Assembly: GCF_029626025.1 (NCBI RefSeq)
Contig: NZ_JARUBF010000001.1
Location: 4,464,001 to 4,528,000 of the forward strand
Origin: Solwaraspora sp. WMMD406
GTDB lineage: Bacteria; Actinomycetota; Actinomycetes; Mycobacteriales; Micromonosporaceae
Length of the DNA stretch: 64,000 nucleotides
Reading direction: 5' to 3'
Part shown: positions 27,242-35,439 of the stretch, piece by piece
How the letters are laid out: each line of letters begins with the position of its first letter
Position numbering within the stretch: the first letter of the stretch is position 1
Translations under genes and position numbers: made by a program
Notes under the pieces: generated by a model
The model's database searches: none
What the model saw: only the letters and a program-made list of their open reading frames with translations
Told to the model about the DNA's origin: nothing

Positions 27242-29617
27242 TCAGCCCGGGTCGGCGAGCACCGCCGGCAGGTCTCCCGAATACAGCACGCCGAGTCGCG
27301 CCGTCGCCCGGGTCAACGCCACGTACAGATCGTTGTGACCGCGCGGCGACTCGGCGAGGATCCGTGCTGGGTCCACCACCAGCACCGAGTCGAACTCCAG
27401 CCCTTTGGCCTGCGCGACGGTCAACACCACAACCGTCGCCGTCAGGTCGGGTTGGTCGCCGAGCGCGACCTCTGCCACCGACTCGTCGACCGCCGCGCCG
27501 AGCTCGGCAGCCGTCCCCGCCGGCACGATCACACCGAGGCGGCCTCCGCCCACCTCGGGCAGCTCCTGACGCACCAGCTCCACCAGCCGACCGGCCAACC
27601 GACCGCCGTCGTCGACCCGCTCCCACCGGGGCGCGACACCGGATTCCCGGACCGCGACCGGCACGGCCGCAGTCGGGTCGATCGCCGCCAGCACCCGGGC
27701 CGCGACCGTCAGGATCTCGGCTGGTGTCCGATAACTCACCGCCAGCTCGGCGAGGCGCCACCGGTCGGCGACGTACGGCGCCAACAGCTCCGACCAGGAC
27801 GCCGCCCCCGCCAGCGTGCCGGTCTGCGCGACATCGCCGACGATGGTCATCGACCGACTCGGGCAACGCCGCATCAACAGCCGCCACGCCATGGCCGAGA
27901 GTTCCTGCGCCTCGTCGACCACCACGTGCCCGAACGCCCAGCGACGATCCGCCGCCGCCCGTTCCGCCGCCGTACGGTGGTCCGTCTCCTGCTGGCGGGA
28001 GGCCAACGCCGCCGCGTCCACCACGTCCGTCGCGCCGAGGATCTCCGGCTCCGCCTCGTCTTCGACATCGATGGACTCCGACCCACGCAGCACGTCGAGC
28101 GCCTCCTCGGCGTATGCCAACCGCCGCTGGCGTTGCTGCTCCGTCCGGGCCCGCTGCGCGCTCTCGTCGACCCCGAGCAGTTCGGCTGCCTCGTCGAGCA
28201 ACGCGACGTCGGCCGGGGTCCAGCCGCCGCCGGGGGCGCGCCACAACAGGTCGTGTTCGCTCGGATCGAGGTGGCCTGTCGCGGCGGCGGCCAGCCGCTC
28301 GGTGCTGGCGTAGAGATCACTGAGTAACCGCTGCGGGGTGAGCACCGGCCAGTACCGGTCCAGCGCCGTCTGGACAGCCGGGTCGGCTCGCAGTTCCCGG
28401 CGGATGTCGGCCAGGTCGGCATCGGCCAGCACCTGGGGGTCACCCGGAGCGTCGTCGCCACCGAGTGGGTCGTCCGCGTACGGGTCGACGTCGATCTCCT
28501 CGGCGATCTGGGCGGCCAGGGCGTGCACGACCTCGGTGTCGAACAGCGGACGTGCCAGGTTGTGCAGTCGACCCGACCGGCGGGTGTGCTCCCGGGCGTC
28601 GAGACAGATCTGCGGGGTGAGGCGCAGGACATGCCCGTCGACATCGATCAGTACGGTGTCGGACGGCACCTCCTGCCGGTCCCGTACCGCCGCCGCGATG
28701 ACGTCGGCCATCACAGCGCGACCCTTGATCTCGGCCACCGGTGCCGACTCCGCCCGTCGGGCGGTCACGCCCGGGAAAAGGTCTCCCGGGGTGCGCAGCA
28801 ACACGCCGGTCTCGGCCAGTGAGGGCAGTACCTGAGCGATGTACCGCAGGAACGTCGCGTTCGGACCCACGACCAGCACGCCTCGGCTGGACAGTTCCCG
28901 GCGGTGGGTGTACAGCAGATACGCGGCGCGGTGCAGCGCGACAGCCGTCTTGCCGGTGCCAGGTCCGCCCTGCACGACCAGCACGCCGTCGACTGGTGCC
29001 CGGATGACCTCGTCCTGCTCGGCCTGGATGGTCTGGACGATGTCCTTCATGCGGCCGGTCCGCCCGGCCGTGATCGCCGCGAGGAGCGCGGCCTCACCGG
29101 TCAACAGGCTGCCGGGCTGGTCTCGGGCGAGTTCGATGTCGAGCAACTCGTCGTCGATCGCGGTGACCGTACGCAGCCGGCTACGGATGTGGCGGCGCCG
29201 CCGGACCCCGTCCGGCGCGGCGGCGGTGGCGAGGTAGAAGGGACGGGCGGCCGGCGCCCGCCAGTCGATCAGCAAGGGCTCGTAGTCGCCTTCGTCATCG
29301 AACAGACCGATTCGACCGATGTAGCGGTTGGTGCCGTCGATCAGATCGAGCCGTCCGAAACACAGACCGTTGTCCACCGCGTCGTACAGGGCGATCCGGT
29401 CGCCGTGCAGCGCGACCGCGCTTTCCCGTTCCGAACGGGCCTGCGGCGTACCCCCGGTTTGTCGTAGCGCCGTGGCCAGGCGCTGCTGTGCCTGGGTCCG
29501 CAAGGCGTCCAACCGGCCGTGCAGCATCGTGACGTACCGCTGCTCACGGGTGAGTTCGGCGGCTCGGTCCGCGTCGTCGATGCCTTCCCGGCTGGACGTA
29601 CCCACCGCACTTGACAA
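27242..29617 (-). CDS. helR: HelD/HelR-type superfamily I helicase-like ATPase
   Basis: This 791-residue protein resembles the UvrD/Rep-like motors that bind RNA polymerase and recycle stalled or rifamycin-bound enzyme. An N-terminal coiled-coil arm (RAAELTREQRYVTMLHGRLDAL) precedes GNKY-like NRYIGRIGLFDDEGDYEPLLIDWRAP. Walker A is VVQGGPGTGKTAVALHRAAYLL, Walker B is VVVDEAQELSAMAW, motif III is IVGDVAQTG, and motif VI is NDLYVALTRAT. HelR and generic HelD cannot be told apart here by sequence alone. The TTG at 29617 follows AGGGGGC. No rifamycin-associated element was found upstream. Confidence 0.85.
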   Translation of the reverse strand: MSSAVGTSSREGIDDADRAAELTREQRYVTMLHGRLDALRTQAQQRLATALRQTGGTPQARSERESAVALHGDRIALYDAVDNGLCFGRLDLIDGTNRYIGRIGLFDDEGDYEPLLIDWRAPAARPFYLATAAAPDGVRRRRHIRSRLRTVTAIDDELLDIELARDQPGSLLTGEAALLAAITAGRTGRMKDIVQTIQAEQDEVIRAPVDGVLVVQGGPGTGKTAVALHRAAYLLYTHRRELSSRGVLVVGPNATFLRYIAQVLPSLAETGVLLRTPGDLFPGVTARRAESAPVAEIKGRAVMADVIAAAVRDRQEVPSDTVLIDVDGHVLRLTPQICLDAREHTRRSGRLHNLARPLFDTEVVHALAAQIAEEIDVDPYADDPLGGDDAPGDPQVLADADLADIRRELRADPAVQTALDRYWPVLTPQRLLSDLYASTERLAAAATGHLDPSEHDLLWRAPGGGWTPADVALLDEAAELLGVDESAQRARTEQQRQRRLAYAEEALDVLRGSESIDVEDEAEPEILGATDVVDAAALASRQQETDHRTAAERAAADRRWAFGHVVVDEAQELSAMAWRLLMRRCPSRSMTIVGDVAQTGTLAGAASWSELLAPYVADRWRLAELAVSYRTPAEILTVAARVLAAIDPTAAVPVAVRESGVAPRWERVDDGGRLAGRLVELVRQELPEVGGGRLGVIVPAGTAAELGAAVDESVAEVALGDQPDLTATVVVLTVAQAKGLEFDSVLVVDPARILAESPRGHNDLYVALTRATARLGVLYSGDLPAVLADPG

Positions 29618-29644
29618 GTGTGCCCCCTGATTAGTACGTTGCCC

Positions 29645-29672
29645 GACGTAGGCACCTCAGTAGAGGTGTCCA
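29645..29672 (-). promoter_or_regulatory. Possible promoter with internal dyad for the helR/helD gene
   Basis: Reading leftward, TGGACA (29672-29667) and TACGTC (29650-29645) are 16 bp apart and resemble -35 and -10 boxes. A perfect 6-bp dyad CACCTC-AGTA-GAGGTG (29653-29668) fills the spacer. An operator between promoter boxes would suit a repressor or MerR-type regulator, but the -10 match is poor. Confidence 0.25.
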
Positions 29673-29841
29673 TTTTGTCTTGGTCGTTCGCCCATGGCAC
29701 GCCATGGAGCGCCAACCATAACGCGCGGATCGGCCTTGCGCATATCTCCTCGCGCGGGCGTCTCCTCGCGCGGACGCGGCGCGTCCGGCAAAGGCCCACT
29801 GCCCGGCATCCACCCCACCGGCCGGCACCGCCGCGATCCGT

Positions 29842-29921
29842 CGAGATCGCCGTCGTTGAGCCGTCCTTGAGCCGTCGTTGAGCCGTCGTTGAGCCGTCGA
29901 GATCGCCGTCGTTGAGCCGTC
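29842..29921 (+). repeat. 11-bp direct repeats upstream of the OsmC-like gene
   Basis: TTGAGCCGTC occurs at 29856, 29867, 29878, 29889 and 29912, the first four with an exact 11-bp period. GAGATCGCCGTC brackets the run at 29843 and 29899. The array ends 30 bp before the -35 box of the OsmC-like promoter. Confidence 0.85.
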
Positions 29922-29950
29922 TCACCGGCCGCACGGCCGGATTCGAGATC

Positions 29951-29975
29951 GTTTCAGCACTGGTCCGGGGGGTAC
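29951..29975 (+). promoter_or_regulatory. SigB/SigF-type promoter of the OsmC-like gene
   Basis: GTTT (29951-29954), a 15-nt spacer and GGGTAC (29970-29975) match the stress sigma consensus exactly. The predicted start is near 29982, 26 nt before the ATG, leaving room for the GAGGGGG ribosome binding site. Confidence 0.65.
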
Positions 29976-30007
29976 GCACCGCACGCCACGACGCGGGTGA
30001 GGGGGCC

Positions 30008-30457
30008 ATGATGGGCGAGGCGGACACCTGGAACCACCGGGCTGCGGCGACCGCGCGAGGCGGTCGGGTCCAGACCGACGACGGCGCGTTCTCCAGCCGG
30101 CTCTCGTCGCCGCTCGCCCCACCTGGCAGTGGGCTCACCCCGGAGCACCTGCTGGCGGCGGCGTTCGCGACATGTCTGCATCACGCCGCCGCGGAAGCGG
30201 CCACCGAGATCACCAACGAGCCGCACACGGTCGAGGTCCACGCCGAGACCCGGCTGCGCCGTGACCCCGACGGGCGCTACCGGGCCGAGGTACGGGCCAG
30301 TGTCTCCTCCTGCGGGCTGTCGCCGGACCAGTTGTCGGCGCTGGTGAACCGCGCCGATCAGCTCTGGCCGTTCTCCAGCTCCGGTGACGTACGGCACGCG
30401 CTGCACGTGGTGGCGGGCCGCGTCGAGGAGAACCAGCCGCAGGCTCAGCTGAGCTGA
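30008..30457 (+). CDS. OsmC/Ohr-family protein
   Basis: This is a 149-residue OsmC-fold protein: GLTPEHLLAAAFATCLHHA holds the peroxidatic-position Cys (C56). The second Cys of the classical Ohr/OsmC pair (CPYS near the C-terminus) is replaced by Trp (LWPFSSSG, W120). Another Cys, C102 in SSCGLSPDQ, lies elsewhere. OsmC and Ohr proteins reduce organic peroxides with lipoyl or thiol partners; activity of this variant is uncertain. The ATG at 30008 follows GAGGGGG. It is preceded by a GTTT-N15-GGGTAC promoter, which supports a stress role. Confidence 0.85.
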   Translation: MMGEADTWNHRAAATARGGRVQTDDGAFSSRLSSPLAPPGSGLTPEHLLAAAFATCLHHAAAEAATEITNEPHTVEVHAETRLRRDPDGRYRAEVRASVSSCGLSPDQLSALVNRADQLWPFSSSGDVRHALHVVAGRVEENQPQAQLS

Positions 30458-30471
30458 CCCAGGTTCGCGGG

Positions 30472-31434
30472 TCACCGTCGGAACCCCGCGAAGACCGCCC
30501 GATGGTCGCTGGCCGGGGTCCGGACCACCCCGGCGGCGGTAGCGGTGAACCCACGGTAGAGCACATGATCCGGCCGGGTCACCGGCAGTGGTGCCGGCCA
30601 GGTGAACCCAGGGCCACTCCCGGCGTCGGCCTGGGCGTCGCGGAGCAGATCGGTCAACGGGGTGATCACCCGGTCGGTGGTGGCCGTGTTGAAGTCACCC
30701 ACCACGATCAGACGATCGGCCCGTTCCTGGCGCAGTGTGGCGGCGAGAGTGGCGACGGTCCGGTCCCTCAGCACGGTGTCACCAGCTCGGGCCGAGCCGA
30801 GATGCACGACGTAGACCACGATGTCGCCGGTGGGTCCGGCGACCACGGCTCGTAACGCCCGGGTCCAGTCGAGCCCGGTGTCCACGCCGACCGCCTGCTG
30901 GATCGGCCACCGACTCCACAGGGCGACGGTGGAGAGCACGACACGGTGTGGATACCGTGGAGCCAACGCGGCGGCGATCGGCCGATGGCCGTGTTCGGAG
31001 ATCTCCTGCAGAGCGATCAGGTCCGGATCCGCGTCGAGCAACACGTTCACGGTGGCAGCCGGGTCCGGATTCCCGGCCCGCACGTTCTGGCTGATCACCG
31101 TCAACTCGGCCGGGCCGTCGGCGGGCCCAGGCAACCAGACGATCCCGAAAGACGCGGTCCAGACGACCGTCGGCACCAGCACCGAGCCCAAGGCGGGAGC
31201 GGACCGACGCAGCAGCGCCACCGCGACCAACGGCATGATCCCCAGGCCGAGGAAGGGAATGACGCTGTCCAACAGACTGCCGAGGCCACGAACGTTGGGG
31301 ACGAACTGGTGACCGGCGAGCAGGCCCGCCAGCAGCAGCGCGACGGCACTGGTACGGGCACCTCGGCGATGGGTGGGACGGGCCGCCGCGTCACCGACGG
31401 CAACGTCGATCTTGTGGGTGGTCACCGCGTACAT
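30472..31434 (-). CDS. Membrane-anchored endonuclease/exonuclease/phosphatase (EEP) family protein
   Basis: This 320-residue protein has three N-terminal membrane helices (AVALLLAGLLAGHQFVP, VIPFLGLGIMPLVAVALL, SVLVPTVVWTASFGIVWL) followed by an EEP domain. Catalytic motifs are VISQNVRAGN, DLIALQEIS (metal Glu), IVVYVVHL, IVVGDFNTA (D-x-N) and SDHRAVFAGF (C-terminal DH). The substrate (nucleic acid, phospholipid or inositol phosphate) is not evident; the domain faces outward if the helices insert conventionally. ATG at 31434. It is convergent with the OsmC-like gene. Confidence 0.85.
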   Translation of the reverse strand: MYAVTTHKIDVAVGDAAARPTHRRGARTSAVALLLAGLLAGHQFVPNVRGLGSLLDSVIPFLGLGIMPLVAVALLRRSAPALGSVLVPTVVWTASFGIVWLPGPADGPAELTVISQNVRAGNPDPAATVNVLLDADPDLIALQEISEHGHRPIAAALAPRYPHRVVLSTVALWSRWPIQQAVGVDTGLDWTRALRAVVAGPTGDIVVYVVHLGSARAGDTVLRDRTVATLAATLRQERADRLIVVGDFNTATTDRVITPLTDLLRDAQADAGSGPGFTWPAPLPVTRPDHVLYRGFTATAAGVVRTPASDHRAVFAGFRR

Positions 31435-31502
31435 GGTAGCGGCCGGCCGGAAGGGCGCTCCACAACGGACCGACGCCGCGCGGCGCGGTGGTGTCGACTC
31501 GG

Positions 31503-33995
31503 TCAGCCGGAGCTGACCCGGCGTAGCCGGGGCATCCGCACGACGTTCGCCCCGGAATGCAGGCTCGGCGCCAGCGTTCCCGCGACCCCGTCACGTCCCT
31601 TACGGAGGGTGTCGAGCACATCGGTCAGACCGGCCGCCCCGGGCCAGAACAGCCGGCCCTGGCCGGCGGTGCAGCCCATCTCCCACAGCAGCCGGCGTTG
31701 GCCCGTCGTGGCCACGCCGGTGGCCACCACCAGATTCGCCAGATCACGTCCGAGTCCGACAAGCGAAGGAAGCGCGGCCGGCGAGTTTCCCGAAGCCGCC
31801 AGCGCCGGATGGTCGATCTTGACCAGGTGGACCGGGATCCGCAGGAGCGCCGCGAGCGAGACGTCGGAGGTGCCGAATCCGGCGAAGGCGATCCGGACTC
31901 CGTCGTCGTGCAGCTGGTCGAGGGCCCTGGTGGCCAGGTCCGGACAGTTCGCCCCGCCGGTCTCGGTGAGCTCGATGATCAGCTGGTCGGCGGCGATTCG
32001 ATGAGCCGCCAGCCGCTGCCGGATCTCGGTGGGGAACGCCGGGTCGAGCAGGCTCCGCGCGGAGACGCAGACCGACACCGGAAGGCGGAATCCGGCGTCC
32101 TGCCAGACCCGCGCCGCCGCCAGCGACCGGTCGACCATGCTCCGGGTGAACTCGGCGAGCAGTCCGGACCGCTCGACCAACGCCAGCATCCCGGTGGCCG
32201 GCTGGTCACCGAGCTCCGGCTGACCCCACCGGACGACCGCGTCGACGCCCAGTGCCGCCCCACTACCGAGATCGACGATCGGCGCGAAGCCGATGTCGAA
32301 CCGGTGTTCGCTGACCGCACCGGGAAGTTCACCCCGCAGCGCCAACCGGTGTGGATCAGCGGTGTCCCGGCTGCGGTCGTACCGGGCCAACGCCCGTCCG
32401 GCATCCTTGGCCTGGTACATCGCCACGTCGGCCCGGCGCAGCATCTCCTCGGTACTCGAGCTGCCGTTGGCGGTGGCGAGACCCGCGCTGGCCCGCAGGC
32501 TCACCCGGATCCCGTCGAGGTCCATCGGATCGCGCAGCACCTCGAGGATCTGGCGGGCGTCGTGTTCGGCCCGAGCCGGCGCGGAGTGCCCGTCGAGGAT
32601 GACAGCGAACTCGTCGCCGCCCAGCCGGGCCACCAGGCCGTCACCCGCCGCCCCGCGTAGCCGGTTCGCCACCTCGATCAGGACCTGGTCACCGGCGGAA
32701 TGGCCGAGGGTGTCGTTGACCTCCTTGAAGTGGTCGAGATCGATGAGCAACAACGCCGTACTGGGCAGACTCCGCCGGTCGGCCAGTGCCGCCCCGAGGC
32801 GGTCGCGCAGGTGGCGGCGGTTGGCGAGGCCGGTCAGCGGGTCGTGGGTCGCGTCATGTTCGTGGCGGGCGGCGAGTTCGGTGGCCTGCGCGTACGCGAT
32901 CGCGTTGCGGATCGCCGTGGTGAGCGCCGCGCCGAAGGTGCGCAGCGTGTACCGCTCCCGGTCGGACAGCCCGGCGGTCGGCAGGACCAACCGCAGCACA
33001 CCCGGACCGGTCGGTTCCGGTCCGATGGCGCCAAGCGGCACCGTGACGGGTTCACCAGCGGAGGGTGGGCCGCCGGCTCCGGCCGGGCCGTCGTACCGTA
33101 GGCCGTGCTCATCGCCCCGGATCAACCGGCGTTGCCCGGCGTACTGGAACTCGATCTCGACCAGCCGCGCGGAGAACAGCCGGGCCGCTCCGTCGATCGC
33201 GGTCCGCAGCACCACGTCGAGGTCGACGGTGTTGAGCGCGTCGGTGGTTTCGGCCAGCTGCCGCCAGGCCGAGCGCTCCTCGCCGAGGTGCAGCCGCCGC
33301 CGATATCCGGAGTGCAGCAGCAAGACCGCGAGCGGGGTGGCCACCAGCAGTCTCGCGTCGATGGCGGTCACCAGCACCGTGGCCAACGCCAACACCAGGG
33401 TCGCGGCCTTGACGCCGGCGCGAACGCGGGCACCCCGCTGGACCACTCGCCGCCAGGGGGTCCGGTCGGCCAGCGCGACGACCGGCACCGGTACGGTCTC
33501 GTCGACCACGGCGTAGACGAGTGCGGCGGCGCACAGCGCCACCACCGTGGTCGGCCAGGAGTCGGCGAGATGTCCGGTGGAACCGAGTACCGGGGTCAGC
33601 CCGATCCAGCCGGCGGTGAGCGCCGCGGCGAGTGCGGCGATGGACTCCTTGGCGGCGGCGAAGGCGACCTTCGCGGGCGCGGAACCGACGACCGACCGAC
33701 CGACGCCCACTCCGACAGCGGTGCAGACGACCACCCAGTGTGTCGGCAGCACGGCCACCGACACCAGCACCGCCGCGCTGGTCGAGGAGATGCCCTGAGG
33801 GGTACGGGTACGGATGGGCACGGTGCACCCGCTGGCCACGGCGACCAGGCTGGCCAGCACCACCGGGTAGTAGAGGGCCGGACGGCTGGGTGGTGCCTCG
33901 ATCCCGGACACCGCCCATGCCACCGTCACCAGGCCACAACAGACGATCAGACCGACGATCGGCGCCAGCCGCCGGTCCATCCCGTCGCTACGCAC
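31503..33995 (-). CDS. Membrane GGDEF protein with degenerate EAL domain
   Basis: This is an 830-residue c-di-GMP-type protein. About seven or eight N-terminal membrane helices (residues 10-230) precede a GAF-like region (about 245-370). A GGDEF domain follows (about 385-545) with the intact signature RLGGDEFAV and DLDHFKEVND, predicting diguanylate cyclase activity. The inhibitory RxxD site is absent (AGDG). The C-terminal EAL-like domain has lost key residues: VDAV in place of EAL, AGFGTS in place of DDFGTG, and ATGVAT in place of AEGVE. It is probably catalytically dead. The GTG at 33995 has a GCGAGAG site. Confidence 0.88.
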   Translation of the reverse strand: MRSDGMDRRLAPIVGLIVCCGLVTVAWAVSGIEAPPSRPALYYPVVLASLVAVASGCTVPIRTRTPQGISSTSAAVLVSVAVLPTHWVVVCTAVGVGVGRSVVGSAPAKVAFAAAKESIAALAAALTAGWIGLTPVLGSTGHLADSWPTTVVALCAAALVYAVVDETVPVPVVALADRTPWRRVVQRGARVRAGVKAATLVLALATVLVTAIDARLLVATPLAVLLLHSGYRRRLHLGEERSAWRQLAETTDALNTVDLDVVLRTAIDGAARLFSARLVEIEFQYAGQRRLIRGDEHGLRYDGPAGAGGPPSAGEPVTVPLGAIGPEPTGPGVLRLVLPTAGLSDRERYTLRTFGAALTTAIRNAIAYAQATELAARHEHDATHDPLTGLANRRHLRDRLGAALADRRSLPSTALLLIDLDHFKEVNDTLGHSAGDQVLIEVANRLRGAAGDGLVARLGGDEFAVILDGHSAPARAEHDARQILEVLRDPMDLDGIRVSLRASAGLATANGSSSTEEMLRRADVAMYQAKDAGRALARYDRSRDTADPHRLALRGELPGAVSEHRFDIGFAPIVDLGSGAALGVDAVVRWGQPELGDQPATGMLALVERSGLLAEFTRSMVDRSLAAARVWQDAGFRLPVSVCVSARSLLDPAFPTEIRQRLAAHRIAADQLIIELTETGGANCPDLATRALDQLHDDGVRIAFAGFGTSDVSLAALLRIPVHLVKIDHPALAASGNSPAALPSLVGLGRDLANLVVATGVATTGQRRLLWEMGCTAGQGRLFWPGAAGLTDVLDTLRKGRDGVAGTLAPSLHSGANVVRMPRLRRVSSG

Positions 33996-34401
33996 CGTAG
34001 CTCTCGCCTCGCTTCCTGGCCGAACAGAACCATCTACATAAGCCTCGCGTCAGCGTCTCATAACTCACCGTCCATAGAACAGGTCCGGAGTCACAGCCAA
34101 TCGTTGTCACGCATCTCGCCACCTCCTCCGATCTACTCGATGCAGTGGAAGGATAAGCAACGTAAGTACCGGTTGGTATAGCTAAATGTCTTTTGCCCCA
34201 CTAATCGACTATTATTGCTAAATGAGCGCAGAGCGCCTTTAGGAACCCACGGGACCACATCGGATACTCCGCGACACCACTTTCCAAAGTGATCAGTGCA
34301 CAACGGATGAATCCGAGACGAACCCGGACGACACCTCGGCCGTCAAGGCACGATCGGAACCCCACCCATCACCACGAACTCCGCGCCCGACGGGCGAACC
34401 A
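33996..34401. other. 406-bp intergenic region with an AT-rich core
   Basis: Between the GGDEF gene start and the B12-sensor gene stop, both on the minus strand, bases 34010-34250 are strikingly AT-rich for this genome. They include TATAGCTAAATG and TTATTGCTAAATG, a GCTAAATG direct repeat. It presumably holds the GGDEF gene's promoter; no clear hexamer pair and no coding frame were found. Confidence 0.6.
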
Positions 34402-35439
34402 TCACCCTCGCGCCACTGACCAGAGCGCTCGCCGACCCGCACGCAGGAAGGCACCCGCCCGAGGGAAATCACGAAGAGTCTCGACATAAACACTGAGGGT
34501 TCTCATCACGCCGGCAACGGACACTCCGCGAGCGGCGAGTACGTCGCGTGTCCACCGCATCGACTCGGTGAAAAGCTGCTCGTCGTCCACATAGACGGCG
34601 GCGGCCAGGAAGTCGACGATATGCCCGAGGTCGGCGACGGTCGCGTCCCATTGGGCAACCGTGTAGTCGGCGACGCTCGGTTGCCTGCGCCGCAGGTCGT
34701 CCAACCCCAGATCGATGATCTCGGCCCGTCGACTGATGAGTCCGACGTACTCCTCGCCGCCGAGCGAGCCGGTCCCGGTGCCCGGCCCGGAGAGCGCGTC
34801 CCCACCCTCGGCCAGCAGATCGGCGGCCCGGCGGGCGTCCGACGCCCAGACCACCCCGAGCTTGCGGGCCCACCGCCCGTCCGGACCGAACCCACGCCCA
34901 CCCACCAGGATCGGCACGTCCGCGCGGCGGCACGACTCGATCATCCGGTGTGCTTGGGGAAGTCGCATCGGCAGCGCGCAGGCCAACGCGAGCGCGGACG
35001 CGTCATGACGATGCAGGTACCCCATCAGGTGCACGGCCGGCACGCTGGCCCCCAGAAAGGTGACCTGCCAACCGCGCAGCCGTAGCACTTCGGCGACCAG
35101 CCGGGGTGGCAGGGCATGCCACTCGCCGTCCATGCAGGCCACGATCACCCGGCCCCGGTACGGCCGTGGTGCCGACCTGGTGGTGACGGCGGAGACCACC
35201 AGCTCACTGATGTGGGTCGCGGCGTGTTCCTGAGCGACCGACCACTCGTTGCTCTGCCACCAGCGGCCCACCTGGACCTGCGCCGGTACGATCAGCTCCA
35301 ACAGGACCGATTCCGCCGCGACCCCGGTGGTGAGCAGTTCGTCGGCGAGTTCCAGCGCACCGATCTCGTCCGCCGCCGCCAGACAGGACAGAAAGGCTGG
35401 ATAGGCGCTAGCCAGGTCTAAGGTGGACGGGGCCGCCAC
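34402..35439 (-). CDS. Cobalamin-binding sensor protein (CarH-like B12 domain) coupled to a SpoIIE phosphatase
   Basis: This is a 345-residue protein. Residues about 10-85 form the helical cap of a B12-binding module with W61-x9-E71-H72, the signature of the CarH adenosylcobalamin photoreceptor. Residues about 95-215 form the Rossmann part, with E106-W-H108, where the His is the expected lower cobalt ligand, then GWQVTFLGASVP and a glycine-rich VPILVGGRGFG. There is no MerR DNA-binding domain. Instead a C-terminal helical domain (residues about 225-340) resembles the sensor helices of RsbR-type stressosome proteins, by general pattern only. The residue after W61 is Gln, whereas CarH has the light-state His ligand there. 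Its GTG start overlaps the phosphatase stop (TAGTG), so the two are translationally coupled. Confidence 0.85.
   Translation of the reverse strand: MAAPSTLDLASAYPAFLSCLAAADEIGALELADELLTTGVAAESVLLELIVPAQVQVGRWWQSNEWSVAQEHAATHISELVVSAVTTRSAPRPYRGRVIVACMDGEWHALPPRLVAEVLRLRGWQVTFLGASVPAVHLMGYLHRHDASALALACALPMRLPQAHRMIESCRRADVPILVGGRGFGPDGRWARKLGVVWASDARRAADLLAEGGDALSGPGTGTGSLGGEEYVGLISRRAEIIDLGLDDLRRRQPSVADYTVAQWDATVADLGHIVDFLAAAVYVDDEQLFTESMRWTRDVLAARGVSVAGVMRTLSVYVETLRDFPRAGAFLRAGRRALWSVARG

Noticed and set aside
29618-29720. Rifamycin-associated element upstream of the HelR/HelD-like gene
   Set aside because: The 19-bp palindromic consensus beginning GGGGCTTGC is not present; only a short unrelated dyad is.
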